Shown: positions 22,358 to 35,186, counted from the stretch's first letter. The stretch: 64,000 nucleotides of DNA from Acorus gramineus (GCA_030737835.1 JAUJYN010000014.1:1464819-1528818), one strand, 5' to 3'. The notes: generated from the sequence alone by a model not told the origin. Program-made: numbers and translations.

Positions 22358-23406
22358 ATATGGAAAAATCCAAATAACCCCCTGTAAACATATGAAATTC
22401 TAGATAACACCGTGCAAACTTTCAAAATCAAAATAACCCCCTATAAATGTATTCAAAATCCAGTATACCCCTTCTGTTAGTTTCTTTAACTCAAGGTTAA
22501 CCTGACTTAAACCCAATGCAGAAAGTTATTATTATACCCTTCCCCATTTAACCAATTGAGAAATCCTAAAATCTAATAACAGTTTTCATCACCTTCATCA
22601 GTCTCCTCCTTCGACGCCTCTGCTCGATCACCCTCATCGCCGCTGCCCCCATTTGAACCATCCACAACACCCACACCTGTGGAGGTGGAGGCATCACGCA
22701 TTTGGGCCACCGCTAGGCGTCGGTCCAGTGGGTTGCCAACTCCATCAAGGAGCGCCTCTGCGGGGACTCGCATTGCAAGCCCAAAGACATCCTCAAAGAG
22801 ATTCACAGGGTCCACGACATCACCTTGTCTTACACGGGGATGGTCGTCGACGAAGAGAGCGACATAATTTGGATGTGGTTCTTGTCGGAGATGCAAGACC
22901 ATGCCGAGGCTGACTGTGCTGTTTGATCGGCGAAAGTGGATCGTCAAAGGCGTCAATGTGTGCTTCCCCACAGCTTTCCACGTATTCTGCCTGCGCCTCC
23001 TCAACGAGAGCTTCCGCATGAAATCAACAACAATTCCATGCTTGTCAGCCCTGTTTGGGAGGCCGCGCACGCACCTACGGTACTCGGGTTTGAAACAGTT
23101 GATTTGGGGGTGGAGGTTCAAGGAAGAAGAAGGGGGTGGTCTGTTGAATGGGAGGGTAAAACAGTATTTGACAGGGGGGTATTTGGATTTTTGCCAATTT
23201 ATAGAGACCTAAATGCATTATTGAATTTTGATTGGGTTAAGATAACGGAATATTTTAGGAATATTTCAATTATGTCAGTGTTAATTTAACTCGGGCAATG
23301 ATTTAGATTTTGAATATGTTTATAGGGGATTATTTGGATTTTGGAAGTTTGCAGGGGGTTATCTGAATGTTCATACGTTTGCAGGTGGTTATTTGGATTT
23401 TTCTCA
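22358..23406. mobile_element. Decayed MULE, 1.05 kb, ~110-bp terminal inverted repeats and 9-bp target duplication
   Basis: Left end GGAAAAATCCAAATAACCCCC and right end (complement GAGAAAAATCCAAATAACC) are inverted over about 110 bases. The nine bases TATATATGT occur on both sides (22349-22357 and 23407-23415), the length typical of MULEs. The interior is GC-rich compared with its surroundings and carries a broken MULE transposase. Confidence 0.8.
22726..23110 (+). pseudogene. MuDR-type transposase fragment, frameshifted
   Basis: Frame from 22726 reads QWVANSIKERL and KPKDILKEIHR, the region before the DDE core of MuDR-type transposases. It stops at 22922. A second block (LFDRRKWIVKGV, then FPTAFHVFCLRLLNESFR) matches the second catalytic Asp and CxxH region, and a third in another phase reads EINNNSMLVSPVWEAAHA. 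Most of the protein is deleted. Confidence 0.75.
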
Positions 23407-23490
23407 TATATATGTGTGTGTGTATGTATGTGGCCTATTGAGTGACTATCTAATACATATGTTTAGTTTAAACAACACATTATATAGGAA

Positions 23491-23518
23491 CTAGTTAATG
23501 TACACGTGCATTGCACGT
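23491..23518 (-). mobile_element. Helitron-like 3' terminus
   Basis: Read on the minus strand: perfect hairpin ACGTGCAATGCACGT, nine bases, then CTAG followed by T. A hairpin about 10 bases before CTRR is the hallmark of Helitron 3' ends. The 5' end, to the right, was not found. Confidence 0.5.
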
Positions 23519-23519
23519 T

Positions 23520-26454
23520 AATTTTTGTCAAAATTATTTGTGATTTTTTGTATGATTACTAAATTAATGATTAAATTCATATTTTTAATTAAAAATAAAT
23601 ATAAAAATTATAATATTAATAAGATATATATTTAAATTTGTATATTGTATTATATATTAATAATAAATTTAAATTTATATAATTAAATTTGGAGTGATAA
23701 ATTTCACACATAATTTTAATTTTTTCAAATTCAATTTAAAATAAAATTAATCATATAATTTCAATTAAAATAATTTTATATTTGGAACCCTTCATATTAT
23801 AAGATACAGATATTTTTTGGAACAGTTATTTAAATCTATTTTAATGTATGGAAATATAGTTTGAAAGATATAAATCTAAACTAATTCAATTAATATCAAT
23901 CATCTTTTAAGAAAATGAATTTATTTTTTCCATAATTTATTATTTTTTATTACAATTTTTAAATCTATTTTAACTTATCCATAAAAAAAATAAAAATATA
24001 ATATTTATTTTTAAATCTTATTTCTCTTTAATTTAAATTAATTCTATTTAATATAGATAATATTACAAATATTTATGCAAATAAAATCATCTATTTTGAT
24101 ATACAAATATTATCTCTTTTAATTTTGATTAAAAATATTATTTTATGATGTATAATTATCCAAAAAATATTATTCTTAAATTAATTTTATTTTCTATCAA
24201 ACACCATCTTACTAAACATTATCCTATCCTCATCTTAAATATATAAACTTTTTTACTTATGTAAATACCATTTATCCATATCTTATCATCTATATATTTA
24301 ATTTAAATTTTAAATTAATGATTTTTATTAATCCGCATCATAAATTTTTATTTTAAATTGATCTAATAATATCTAATTCATCCATAGCTTCTGAATTTTT
24401 TAAATCCGTAGCTAATCAAATTTAATTATGTATTTAAAAAAATATCTTATAAGAGTTAATTAAAATATTAAATCAATTACGAATTTTTAAATTTATTTTC
24501 ATTAATATCTTATTTGTTTGTCACTTATTAGTTTTTATATCAAATTTTAATTCTTAAGGAAAAGTATAACCTAGATTATTGCATCCAATCTCTAATCAAA
24601 CATATTTGATTTGATGGTTTTGATAAGCAGATAATTAACATCTCATATATTTTCATTAACATAGTATAACCTAAATATTAGAAATCATTAACATACACAT
24701 AAGAAATATGGCAAACAAAAAGTAAATGAACAAAAACCAAAATTTAATATCTATACATTTTCTCTCTTTGTGTTTTTTTATAAAAATTCTAAAATAATTC
24801 TAAAAAATATATTCGATGAAAATTCTTAAAAAATCAAAATTAATTTAAACTAAGAGGATATTACAAATTGTTAACATATATTAAATTGAGCAAATAAAAA
24901 ATGAATAAATAAACATAACTCTCAATTTAATAAAAATACATTTTCTATTTCTGCATATATTTCTATCAAAATTCAAAAAAAAAAATTAACATTAAGTTAA
25001 ACTTTGAAGATATTAAAAATGATCAACATATGAAAAATTGAGCAAAGAAAAAAAAAACACAATTTAATGTACATACCTTTTATGTGTATGTGTTTATTGT
25101 CTTCAAAAATAAATGATTGAGAATTCAATTATGATTTTGTTGATATCTACAATCAAAAGATGCAAATATTTTAGATATAATGAAGATCTAAAAATAAATA
25201 AATAATAAAATTTCTTTATCTAAAAATTTTTCACCAAAAAAAAATTATTTGAAATTAAACTTTAGATATTATAGCTTTTATGAATGATAAGGGGGTCCTA
25301 GATTATTCATAGGTATGTAATATGATACACGTGTATTTTCAATTATAATATCAAATCATAACAAATTCTGTATATATATCTCAAACTTACCAACAATTAA
25401 GTTATTTTTGAAATTATTTAAAAATTCATAACTTTTCAAATATAAGTCTAATTGAAGTGTTCAATAGCGCATTTGAAAGATATTTTCGATATATACTTAT
25501 TATTCTAAAATAACAGTTTCCAAAAAATGACTATTTTATGATGTAAAATGATGTCAAACTTTGAAACTACTATCTAACCCAAAATTAGTTATGAATTACT
25601 TAAAATAAATTCATAAGAAGATAAAAACTATTTTAAAATTAATAATTAATAAATATTAATTTAAAATGATTTTTACTATATTTTTAAATAGAATATTGTA
25701 TAATATGGATTATATAAATAATAAAAAATCCAATATTTTATATTTATTTTTTAAAATCATTTTTTTTTTGGGAATAAATCTAATTTGTGAGGTAGACTTT
25801 AATTTATGAAAAATATAGATAAGATTTTTTGATAAATATAGTTATATTTTTATTAATTTCAGTGGGTAAAATTATAAAAAATGTTTTCTCCTCAACTCAT
25901 ATTTTTTATAATAGTAAAATATAATATAATATAATATAAATATAGATTTAAAAGAATGGCAATGTTTATGATCATGGTATGTTCAGACGAGAAAAAAAAA
26001 ATTAAAATTCAACAAGAGAGAGAGAATCAAAGTGGCACAAAATGACAAACACCCTTAGCTTTCAAAGAAAGTAAACGCCTGTGGAAGTCGATTGAAAGGC
26101 TGTTTTTTTCTTAAAATTAAATGGCAATTTTCATAAATAACCTTAGGACATTCATATTTTAATTGAAGTTTCTAATATTCACCCTATCATTGCAGACTAG
26201 GTTTTTAATTTTTATTTTTTCAATAAATCACGCCTCTTTTGAGACATGATTAATAAATCACATTGTTTTCTATCCATATACAATTTACAACTTAAATTTT
26301 ATTTCAATTTGATCAATTAAAGATTTTGTTTGAACTTAAAATTTACTCAATCATATAAGTTTAGGTTCTGAAATTTGAAATAAATTTTATCTTACACAAT
26401 TTATCTAATAAATTTTAAATTTAAAGTTCTTATACAATTTATCTGCTTAACTTA
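23520..26454. other. Very AT-rich gene desert
   Basis: Long stretches of A/T low-complexity sequence. No coding region, RNA gene or bounded element seen; part of it may belong to the Helitron-like element ending at 23491. Confidence 0.55.
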
Positions 26455-27480
26455 TACAAGGAACTGATTAGCATCAATCAAGGTGATCACCTATGTGCAC
26501 ATTGATAAATCATTCGAGCATGATTTTTTTTTTTTTTTTGGATTTCAAGTCCCCTACGTACTCTATATCTACACATACACGAGATGCACTTTTTAATTAT
26601 TTATAATTTATAAAAAAGATATATAGTTCAGTTCAGTGAATCAAAACAGACATGAGCAGCAAACAGAGTAGAAAAATCCAAAAAAGACCAAATGCTACAC
26701 ATATAACAGAAGCTTCTGATTCGATGTTTCCCAATCCAGAAATACAAAACAACAAAATATGGTCTGTCTATTGTAACAATAACATCATCAATCACGGTGC
26801 AAACCCAATAATTCAATCAATGATATATGCAATGGCAACATTTGTTCGTCCTCCCATAACATGATCAGGTAATTTATTGGAATATTCAAATCATGGCCCT
26901 TTTTTTTGTTATTTCAAATCCAAAAATAGATTACATTATGTCTTTTTAATTAATTTCTCCTTCTCGTTCCTTATCCATGAAAGATAAGGAATCAACTGTA
27001 TGTAGTCTTTTGATCCGAATAAAAATGAAACCTATGTAAAAGAAAACAAAAACTTTACTCATTCACTACTTACATTTTTTTTTTTTTTGAAAAATCATAC
27101 CTAATCAAGCTCAAAATCAAATATAATGGGACCCTAAATCAAACTCTGTCAAACATATATCTTCATACCATAATCTATTTTATCTCTACACAATCTATTA
27201 TTGTTTTTTCATATCATAATGATCAAATTAATATATGATTGTCTTGTTAGATTAAATACGAAAAAAGCAAATTCAATTCAAATTCAAATATTATTTAAAT
27301 CTTGTGTATCATTAAAAAATTATAAAATTTAGAATCAAATTAATATATGATTGTCTTGTTAGATTAAATACGAAAAAAGCAAATCCAATCTAAATATTAT
27401 TTAAATCTTATGTCTCACCGAATAATTTTAAAATTTCAATCATATTAATATCAGATTGTCTTATTAGTTTAGATAACTGA
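26455..27480 (+). repeat. Segmental duplicate, copy 1 (partner 31066-31900)
   Basis: Shares with copy 2 the block starting GATTAGCATCAATCA and the block from GGAATATTCAAATCATGGCCC onward. Copy 1 has about 300 extra bases between the blocks (about 26570-26865). Confidence 0.8.
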
Positions 27481-27876
27481 AAAAGTAAATCAAACTAATT
27501 GGTAACAATGTTGATCTGTGCTCCAAATCTGTACGGACTATTTAAATTAATTTTTCAAAAAAAATTTAATTAAATGAAAATCAAAATAAAAACTAATCTA
27601 CTGATATGTAGGTGAAGAATATTTGCTTGAAAACAAAAATCTGTCATAGAAATGTTCTGATCTTCAAGAATAAAAGATGATCTCATGTAATAACTGATAT
27701 CTAGTTAGTTGAAACTTATCGAAACACTTGGAATAAAATTAAGTCACGCAAATTAAAAAAAAAAAAAAACACACACACACACACAGTTACAAGCATAGAA
27801 CTTCCATTTTGAAGCAAAGAACTCCCATTTTGAAGCACCAATCAATTCATATATAACTCCCATATACATCAATCAA

Positions 27877-28916
27877 ATGATTAAATCACTTTTATCTTTA
27901 TGTAATCCTAAAACATAATTCAAATAAATTAAAACAAAACACATAATAATAGTTATGGGTTTTTCATTGTAGCATAACCGAACCAAATTATTCAGTGAAA
28001 AATTATTAAAAATAATTAATAATCAGCACCCACATAAAAAATATTCAATAATATTATAAACAAAACACAAAAAAATGGGTTTTTATTTTTAAGTCACCAT
28101 AAATATAAGATTTAGTGATTGATCCTTCACTTCTTCATATTACCGTTTAAGTCTCTAGATATGTTCCTTTTTAGTCCCTCACATGGACTAATAAGAAAAC
28201 CAAACAATTTATAATTTAGTGATAGGTCCCTCCCATGGACTAATAAAGAACATACATTTTAAATCTAGAGACTTAAACTATAATATGAAGAAGTGAGGGA
28301 TCGATAACTAAATCATATATACTCTAAAGGGACTAAAAAATAAAAATCCCAAAAAAAAAAAGTTTAGTTTGTTTTTCTTTTTACCTTCATTTCTTATTAA
28401 AGTGGTACATCTCTTCATGAACATACCCCAATCCCTTCAACTAAAAAAATAAAAAAAAATACAATAAAATAAAAGATCACAAAAATAAAAACATAAAAAA
28501 AATGATTAAAGCACTTTTATCTTTATGCAATCCTAAAACATAATTCAAATAAATTAAAACAAAACACATAATAATAGCTATGGGTTTTCCATGTAGCATA
28601 ACCGAACAAAATTATTCATTGAAAAATCATTAAAAAACAAAATAATTAATAATCAGCACCCACATAAAAATATTCAATAATATTAAAAACAAAACACAAA
28701 AAATAATTCTACTTTTATTTCTTTTTACCTTCATTTTTTTATTGAAGTGGTACTTCTCTTCATGAACTACGTACTCCAATCCCTTCAACTGAATAAATAA
28801 ATAAATAAAATAAAATGAAAGATCATAATAATAAAAACATAAAAAAGATCTCTTCAACTGAAAAATTAAAAAAATAAAGTAAAATGAAAGATCAAAATAA
28901 TAAAAACATAAAAAGG
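27877..28916 (+). repeat. Tandem duplication with MITE insertion in the first unit
   Basis: Unit 1 begins near 27877 and unit 2 near 28501 (both start ATGATTAAA.CACTTTTATC). A partial third repeat of the unit end lies at about 28850-28916. Unit 1 is interrupted by the MITE 28077-28350. Confidence 0.8.
28077..28350. mobile_element. Foldback MITE, 274 bp
   Basis: Nearly the whole length is an imperfect palindrome: the left half GGGTTTTTATTTTTAAGTC..CTTCACTTCTTCATATTA pairs with the right half. It interrupts unit 1 but not unit 2 of the tandem duplication, so it is the younger event. Bordered by A-rich sequence on both sides. Confidence 0.8.
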
Positions 28917-29065
28917 AAGATACTCGTTTTGTTTTGGAAAAAAAAAACTTGTTGCTCTAAAAAAACCCAATCACATGAGATTTAAATAGTATTCCTGAAT
29001 GCAACATCATCTATTATAAGAGATCAAGAGAATTTTGAGAAAATCAAGGGATTATTTTTATTAAA

Positions 29066-29838
29066 GGGAAAATGACTAAAAAAATCTCCTAAAAGTTAAA
29101 AATACCCAAATTAGCCATTTTTTAAAATTATACATAAAAAAGTCTCATTTTACAATTTTGGAAACATAAAAGACTAATCTACCCTTATGCAATTAGATCT
29201 TTAATACATTCCATACTTCTTAACTTTGTTAAAATATTTTATTATCGTAATTTTGTTAATGTATTTCACACATGTTCATGTAGATCAACTTTTTTTTATT
29301 CTAAATTCTTCGTGATTAGGTGGATTTTGTGAAATATGTACCAACATAATTTGAGTTTTTTATGATCAACTCCATTAAATATTGATGCTTCCCTAAAAAA
29401 ATGAATATGTACTAATGAAGTTATAAAATTATATAAATAACCAAAAATTAAAAAAATGTGAATAAAGAATTGGAATATTAAAATATCATCTGCTGTATTG
29501 GGGCACAACATAGATTTAAATTACATATTCTGATTATACACAATGAAAAATGATAAACAATATTATGTAAGATATATATAAGAAACACACAGTATAATAT
29601 ACAATAACAAAGCCTCTAAGAGGATTGATTTTCGTCATGTATAGAGATATTATTATTTTGTAGAAAAATATGTTTTTAGTGTAGAATAAAGAGGAATACT
29701 AAAGATTTAAATATATAAGGGCAGATTAGTCTTTTGTGTTTTTAAAACTGTGAAATTAGATTTTTTTTTTGTTTAATTTTAAAAAATGGCTGATTTGGGT
29801 ATTTTTAACTCTTAGGAGATTTTTTTGGTCATTTTCCC
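29066..29838. mobile_element. MULE-type MITE, 773 bp, >110-bp terminal inverted repeats
   Basis: Ends GGGAAAATGACTAAAAAAATC...GGTCATTTTCCC match as inverted repeats over at least 110 bases. Flanks TTTATTAAA (29057-29065) and TCTATTAAA (29839-29847) are a 9-base target duplication with one mismatch. No coding capacity. Confidence 0.8.
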
Positions 29839-30318
29839 TCTATTAAATTCCATATATTAATCTTAAAAAATAAATAATTTTATCTTAAATCAAACTCAGT
29901 CAACGTACATCTTCATATCCTGGCAAATCATAATAATCTTATTAGATCATATTGTATCAATGAATAATTTTAAAATTTAAATAAATTTATTACTATTAGT
30001 AATTAAATAATTGATTAAAGGATAAATTGGGAAATGAAAATATTGGATCATATAATCCTTTTAATAAATAAGTAATAAAAATAAATAAAAATTATTTTAA
30101 AATTTAAATAAATAGATATATATATCTTAGTAATTAATCAACCGTTTAAAGGATAATAAGGGAAATGAAAATTCTTATATTCCATGTATATCTATAATGC
30201 AGTTATCCATTTTATATATTTTAAAGTTTAAATTAATAGATATATTAGTAATTAATCAGCTGTTTAAAAGATAAAAAGGAAAAAGAAAATACTGGATCAG
30301 AATCCTTTTAATAAGTAA

Positions 30319-30348
30319 CTAGTTTCCATGCACGTGCCAAAGCACGTG
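30319..30348 (-). mobile_element. Helitron-like 3' terminus
   Basis: Read on the minus strand: hairpin CACGTGCTTTGGCACGTG, eight bases, then CTAG followed by T. Same design as 23491-23518. Confidence 0.5.
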
Positions 30349-30799
30349 GTATAACATTCACATAAATATATATATAAATAAAAAATAATGATATTACGTA
30401 AAATTATATAAAACATATATATATAATGCGTTTATAAAAACAATGTAAAATGTTATCTATTTCATTTAATATGTACAAAGATAATAACATGTGTATATAT
30501 CTTAAATGAAATATCAATCACAAGTTCTCATTAAAAGAAGAAAAACATTAGACACACTGATTTATTGTATCAAATACTAATAAATTCAATCACTAATATA
30601 ATAAATAAAGACTCATCAATATTTTTAAGGTAGAAGAATACTAAAAATATTAATACTAATCAAAAGTTTGTGCATCTATCAATTCGAAATAACATAGATA
30701 TCTAACAAATAATATTTCTCATATGTTCTTGTTTACTAATGCCCAACATTTTATCCTCTGACTTGATTGGAGTCATTGGAACAAGTTATGGATAAATCA

Positions 30800-31065
30800 A
30801 AACTTGAAATAAAAAATTCTAACTATCTTATACATGAATACAATTTGCTTATATGCTTTATGGGTTAATAAAAAACTGGAAATAAAAAAATTATAATCAC
30901 TTTATACATAGATCCAAATAGCTTTTTGGGTTAAATGAAACTTGAAATAAAAAAATATACATTTATGCAATCTGTTTATATGCTTTATGGGTTTATCAAA
31001 ACTTTTCTTTTCATTTTTTGGTGTAATGGGTTAATAAAACTTGAAATAAAAAAATTTCTAATCAC
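30800..31065 (+). repeat. Degenerate ~85-bp tandem repeats
   Basis: Four diverged units containing CTTGAAATAAAAAA and GCTTTATGGGTTAATAAAA. No other function seen. Confidence 0.6.
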
Positions 31066-31900
31066 TTTATACAAGTATCCGATTAGCATCAATCACGTTG
31101 ATCACCTATGTGCACACTTATAGATCATTCAAGCATGATTTTCTTCTTTTTTTTTGGATTTCATGTCCCCTAAGTACAAGCGGATTGGAATATTCAAATC
31201 ATGGCCCTTTTTTTGTTATTTAAAATAAAAAAACACATTACATTATGTTTTTTTAATTAATTTCTCCTTCTTGTTCCTTATGCATGAAAGATACAAAATC
31301 AACTGTATGTAGTCTTTTGATCCAAATAAAAATGACCAAAGAAGGCAACTAATAATAATAACCTATGTAAAAGAAAATAAAAACTCTACTCATTCACTAC
31401 TTACATTTTTTTTTTTTGAAAAATCATACCTAATTAAATTCTAAATCAAATATAATGGGACCCTAAATCAAACTCAATAAAACAATATATATCTTCATAC
31501 CATAATCTATTTTATCTCTACACAATCTATTATTGATTTTTCATATCATAATGATCACATTAATATATGATTGTCTTGTCTTGTTAGATTAGATACGAAA
31601 AAATCAAATCTAATCCAAATATTATTTTGATGTTTTGTATCATTGAATAATTTTACAATTTTAAAATTTAAATCAAATGAATATCTCATTGTCTTGTTAA
31701 ATTAGATATGAAAAAGCATATGCAATCCAAATTCAAATAATTTAAATCTTGTGTACCATTGAAAAATTATTAAATTTTAAATCAAATTAATATATGATTG
31801 TCTTGTTAGATTAAATACAAAAAAAGCAAATTCAATCTAAATATTATTCAAATCTTATGTATCATTGAATAATTTTAAAATTTATGTGATAAATAGCTAA
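31066..31900 (+). repeat. Segmental duplicate, copy 2 (partner 26455-27480)
   Basis: Same order of blocks as copy 1 without the ~300-base interior. Contains local expansions of the GATTGTCTTGTTAGATTA unit. Confidence 0.8.
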
Positions 31901-32079
31901 TTTGGATCATATATTAATCTCACTTTTCATCGTTAAATATTCATTTTTGAGAAAAACTTATTTCATAATTATAAATATATATTGAAAAACTCTTCCAACG
32001 ATATATTGATCACCAAAACTGAGTTATATATGAAAAGTTATGAATTTTTAAAGTAGTTTAATTCTTGGTTCTTTTTGTA

Positions 32080-33220
32080 TCTATGTATATATTGGATAAT
32101 ATCATTCACATCCACTAAAATCTTAATTTTTTTTTGTATATATACCCTTAAAAAATCACATTTTAGCAAAATATCCTTGATGATTTGTTATTTCCAATAA
32201 TACTATTTGAAAGGTTTTAAATTGTACATGAATGTTATTTTTTTTTATCCATTCAAGCAATATTGTTAGTTTTAGAGTTTCAAATCAGATATTTTTACAA
32301 TATAGGATTAGTTGATATATATATATATATATAAAACTCATTTTCAGTTTTAGCATATCTCTTTTAATTTATTGTAGTTTTATAATAAATTCTACAAATG
32401 ATTTATTTAATCACTATTAAAAAATTTATTATAACATTTTTGTATATATAACATGATATATTTTATCACATAAAAATGGATTGAAAAAAATTGAGGGTAT
32501 TGATTGTGGGAAAGAAAGTTTTTATTTACACACACATCATGCGTGGGGAAGATTAGTATATATACTAATAGAAAGTGTTTTAGTTTTCAACTTTGTTTCT
32601 TTGTAACATTTTCATTTTCAATTTCACCCTTAGTTATTTATAATATTTGATTTTAGATTAAATGATAAATGGTATTGATCATGCAACATCATCACTTTTA
32701 TTATTTTTATTTTTTATTGGTTTTAAATTGGAATAAGGATAAAATAAAAAATAAATATCTATATATGTTTGGATAATATCATATTCATATCCACAAATTA
32801 CAGGGAATACTTTTTGAATGGTTTTTTTTTTATATATATCTCTTAAAAATCACATTTTTGTCAAAATGTCTAATGATTTTTTTATTTCTAACAATACCCT
32901 TAAAATGGATGTTTGTTAACCCATTTGAGGGGTGCTCATAGTTTTAGAATTTGGAACAGGGAATATTGACAATATAGAGTTGGTTGAGTGATATATATGT
33001 AAAAAAATTCTTTTTTAGTTGTAAAATACTTCTTTCATTTATAAAACCATAACAAAATTTTACACATGATTTATTTAATAATTAATAAAAAAATTATTAC
33101 ATTATAATATGAGATATCATATCGCATATAAATGGGTTAAAAAAATGAGGGTTTTGGTTGATGTTTTTTTTTTAAATATTTTTTTTATTTAGACACAAAT
33201 CGTGCATGGATGAAAACTAG
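32080..33220 (+). mobile_element. Two head-to-tail Helitron-like units
   Basis: Two related units share the order TTGGATAATATCAT - TTAAAAATCACATTTT - TGATT(T/A)TTTATTTC - terminal segment. The first ends near 32558 (CATGCGTGGGGAAGATTAG); the second starts at once with TATATATACTAATAGAAAG, like plant Helitron 5' ends, and ends at 33217-33220 with CTAG followed by T. The terminal hairpins are degenerate. No coding capacity. Confidence 0.5.
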
Positions 33221-33338
33221 TTGAAACTAATTAGATCTGTAGTTAATTCTAACCATACATGATAAATTATTATAATACCCTTTTAAATTTTATTTTGATA
33301 GATCACTGTAATACACACTAGATTTGTGGTTGGCTTTA

Positions 33339-33343
33339 AGAGG
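33339..33343. repeat. Left target-site duplication of the Tat element (AGAGG)
   Basis: AGAGG precedes the LTR start TGTAAG at 33344; the same five bases follow the 3' LTR at 63941-63945. The last two bases are also part of the hAT target site. Confidence 0.85.
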
Positions 33344-33349
33344 TGTAAG

Positions 33350-34365
33350 TAGGCCTGTCAACGGGTCGGGTCCAGACCCGGACCCGACCCGACCCGGACC
33401 CGATTACACGTGTAATATACTCGACCCGATTTGGACCCGCCCCGAGTTGGACCCGACCCGGCGGACCCGAACAAACAAACGGGTCGGGTCTGGGTCCACC
33501 CCGCCCCGACCCGTTGGACCCGAGACCCGATTGTTTTATTAAAATATGCTCATATATTATAAGACCATTAGTATTAGTTGATACATAATTTTATTTCTTA
33601 CTTAACTTATTTTTGTATCTACAAGTTCATAAATCATAATCATAACAAGTCTATAAATCAGTTTGTTTTGGACAATTAACTTATTAGCTTTTGAATTTGT
33701 ATGATTAATTAGTTTGTTACTTAACTTATTTTTGTATCTACAAGCTAATAACTTAATTATTTCTTACTTAACTTATTTTTGTATCTACAAGTTCATAAAT
33801 CATAATCATAACAAGTCTATAAATCAGTTTGTTTTGGACAATTAACTTATTAGCTTTTGAATTTGTATGATTAATTAGTTTGTTGCATGATTTATGTTTA
33901 TTATTTAGGTTAATATGTTAGTGTTTATTGTTTTGAATGTTGTTTAGGTTAATATTGTTTTGAATGTTGTTTAGGTTAGTTATGTTTATTATTTAAGTTA
34001 ATATGTTTTTTATGTTAGTGATTATTGTTTTGGATGTTGTTTAATAATTCATTTACTTCTTTTGAATTGTATAAAATTATATTCAAACATAGTCTCATTA
34101 ACAATAATGTTTTATTACAAAAAATTTCAAATAGAATGATAAGGCAAACAAATACATGAGCCCTTTTCTCTCTCTTTTTTTTTTTTACCCAACCACCGGG
34201 TCGGGTCGGACCCGGACCCGACCCGGGTCCGACGGGTCCGGGTCCGGGTCCACATTTCCCCGGACCCGCCGGGTCCTAGGTTGGACCCGGACCCGTCGGG
34301 TCCTGTCACGGGTCGGGTCCGGGTCCACCCCGACCCGACCCGGACCCGACCCGTTGACAGGCCTA
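33350..34365. mobile_element. Non-autonomous hAT element with (GACCCG)n-rich ends
   Basis: 1,016 bp. Ends TAGGCCTGTCAACGGGTCGG and its exact complement; both sides carry GGTGTAAG (33342-33349 and 34366-34373), an 8-bp hAT-type duplication. Subterminal DNA is built of GGGTCGGGTCC / GGACCCGACCC blocks that can fold on each other. The middle is AT-rich with a 166-bp direct repeat (33592 and 33758). No transposase. Confidence 0.92.
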
Positions 34366-35183
34366 GGTGTAAGTGACCGAATTGGTCAATGTCAAATAAG
34401 CACAAGGGCTAGACTAGGAGCAGCCCCTTGTTGGTAAAAATGTGGGCCAGAGGAAGGAGAGCCCATGGGCCTGAAATTTCACCAATGGCTCGGATAATCC
34501 CGCCTTCCTTCGAAGGTCGGGCAGATGATTGAGCCCGACCTTAAAAATGCAACCATATGCTGATTAGACTCAGGACGGGAGTCAATCATTGCCCGACCTT
34601 AAGATTAAGCCGACCAGAGGGCAATGCCCGAGTAAAAGGCAGGTCGGCCATAGGGCCCTCCTTTGCAGAAGAACGGTTAGTGAACGGAATATTCCCTGAC
34701 ACTAGAAAAGGATAGGTCGTCAACAGAACGGTTATAGTATGATGATGATCCCTAGGAGCCACATGTCCAAGGATCCTGAGGCCATGTGGAAATTCCATAT
34801 TGTGATATGATCACCCCGCAAGGCCAAGCTCGGCACGCCCTTATGGAGTATAAAAGGGGAGACTTCCCCTCCTTCTGGAGGTACGCAAACACTGACTCTC
34901 TCTTCTACTAAGACTCAAGGACTCTAAGTTCCTCTTCTTCCCTAGAGGGAGAAATTACTGACTTGAGCGTCGAAGGGGCGTTAGCCGGTACCACACTGGT
35001 GTGAGTTTCAGGTACCCAAAGCTGAAGGGGAAGGAAGGAGGAGCCAGACGATTCAGGAGGCTGCAGGCGGTGGTGAACTGACGCGAAGGGAAGGACCAGC
35101 CCACGCCATCTCAGGTCTACATCCAAAGCTCGGATCAGCGAAGATCCGGCCCAAGAGGGGAGAGCCAGATTTCATCCCCCACA
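34366..35183 (+). repeat. Tat 5' LTR (main part)
   Basis: About 815 bases; its first six bases are also left behind at 33344-33349 before the hAT. It matches the 3' LTR at 63161-63940 apart from small indels and substitutions. It ends CCCCCACA just before the primer-binding site. Confidence 0.9.
34849..34855 (+). promoter_or_regulatory. TATA box of the Tat 5' LTR
   Basis: TATAAAA in a GC-richer setting within the LTR. It is conserved in the 3' LTR at 63638-63644. Confidence 0.7.
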
Positions 35184-35186
35184 AAT

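Noticed and set aside
22573-23121. 182-codon minus-strand frame
   Set aside because: Antisense shadow of the broken MuDR-type transposase on the plus strand.
33350-33530. Telomere-like G-rich repeat
   Set aside because: Unit is GGGTCGG/GACCCG, not TTTAGGG, and it is bounded by exact hAT target duplications.
33324-34437. Frames rich in Pro/Asp/Thr/Arg
   Set aside because: Produced by the GACCCG repeats at the ends of the hAT element.
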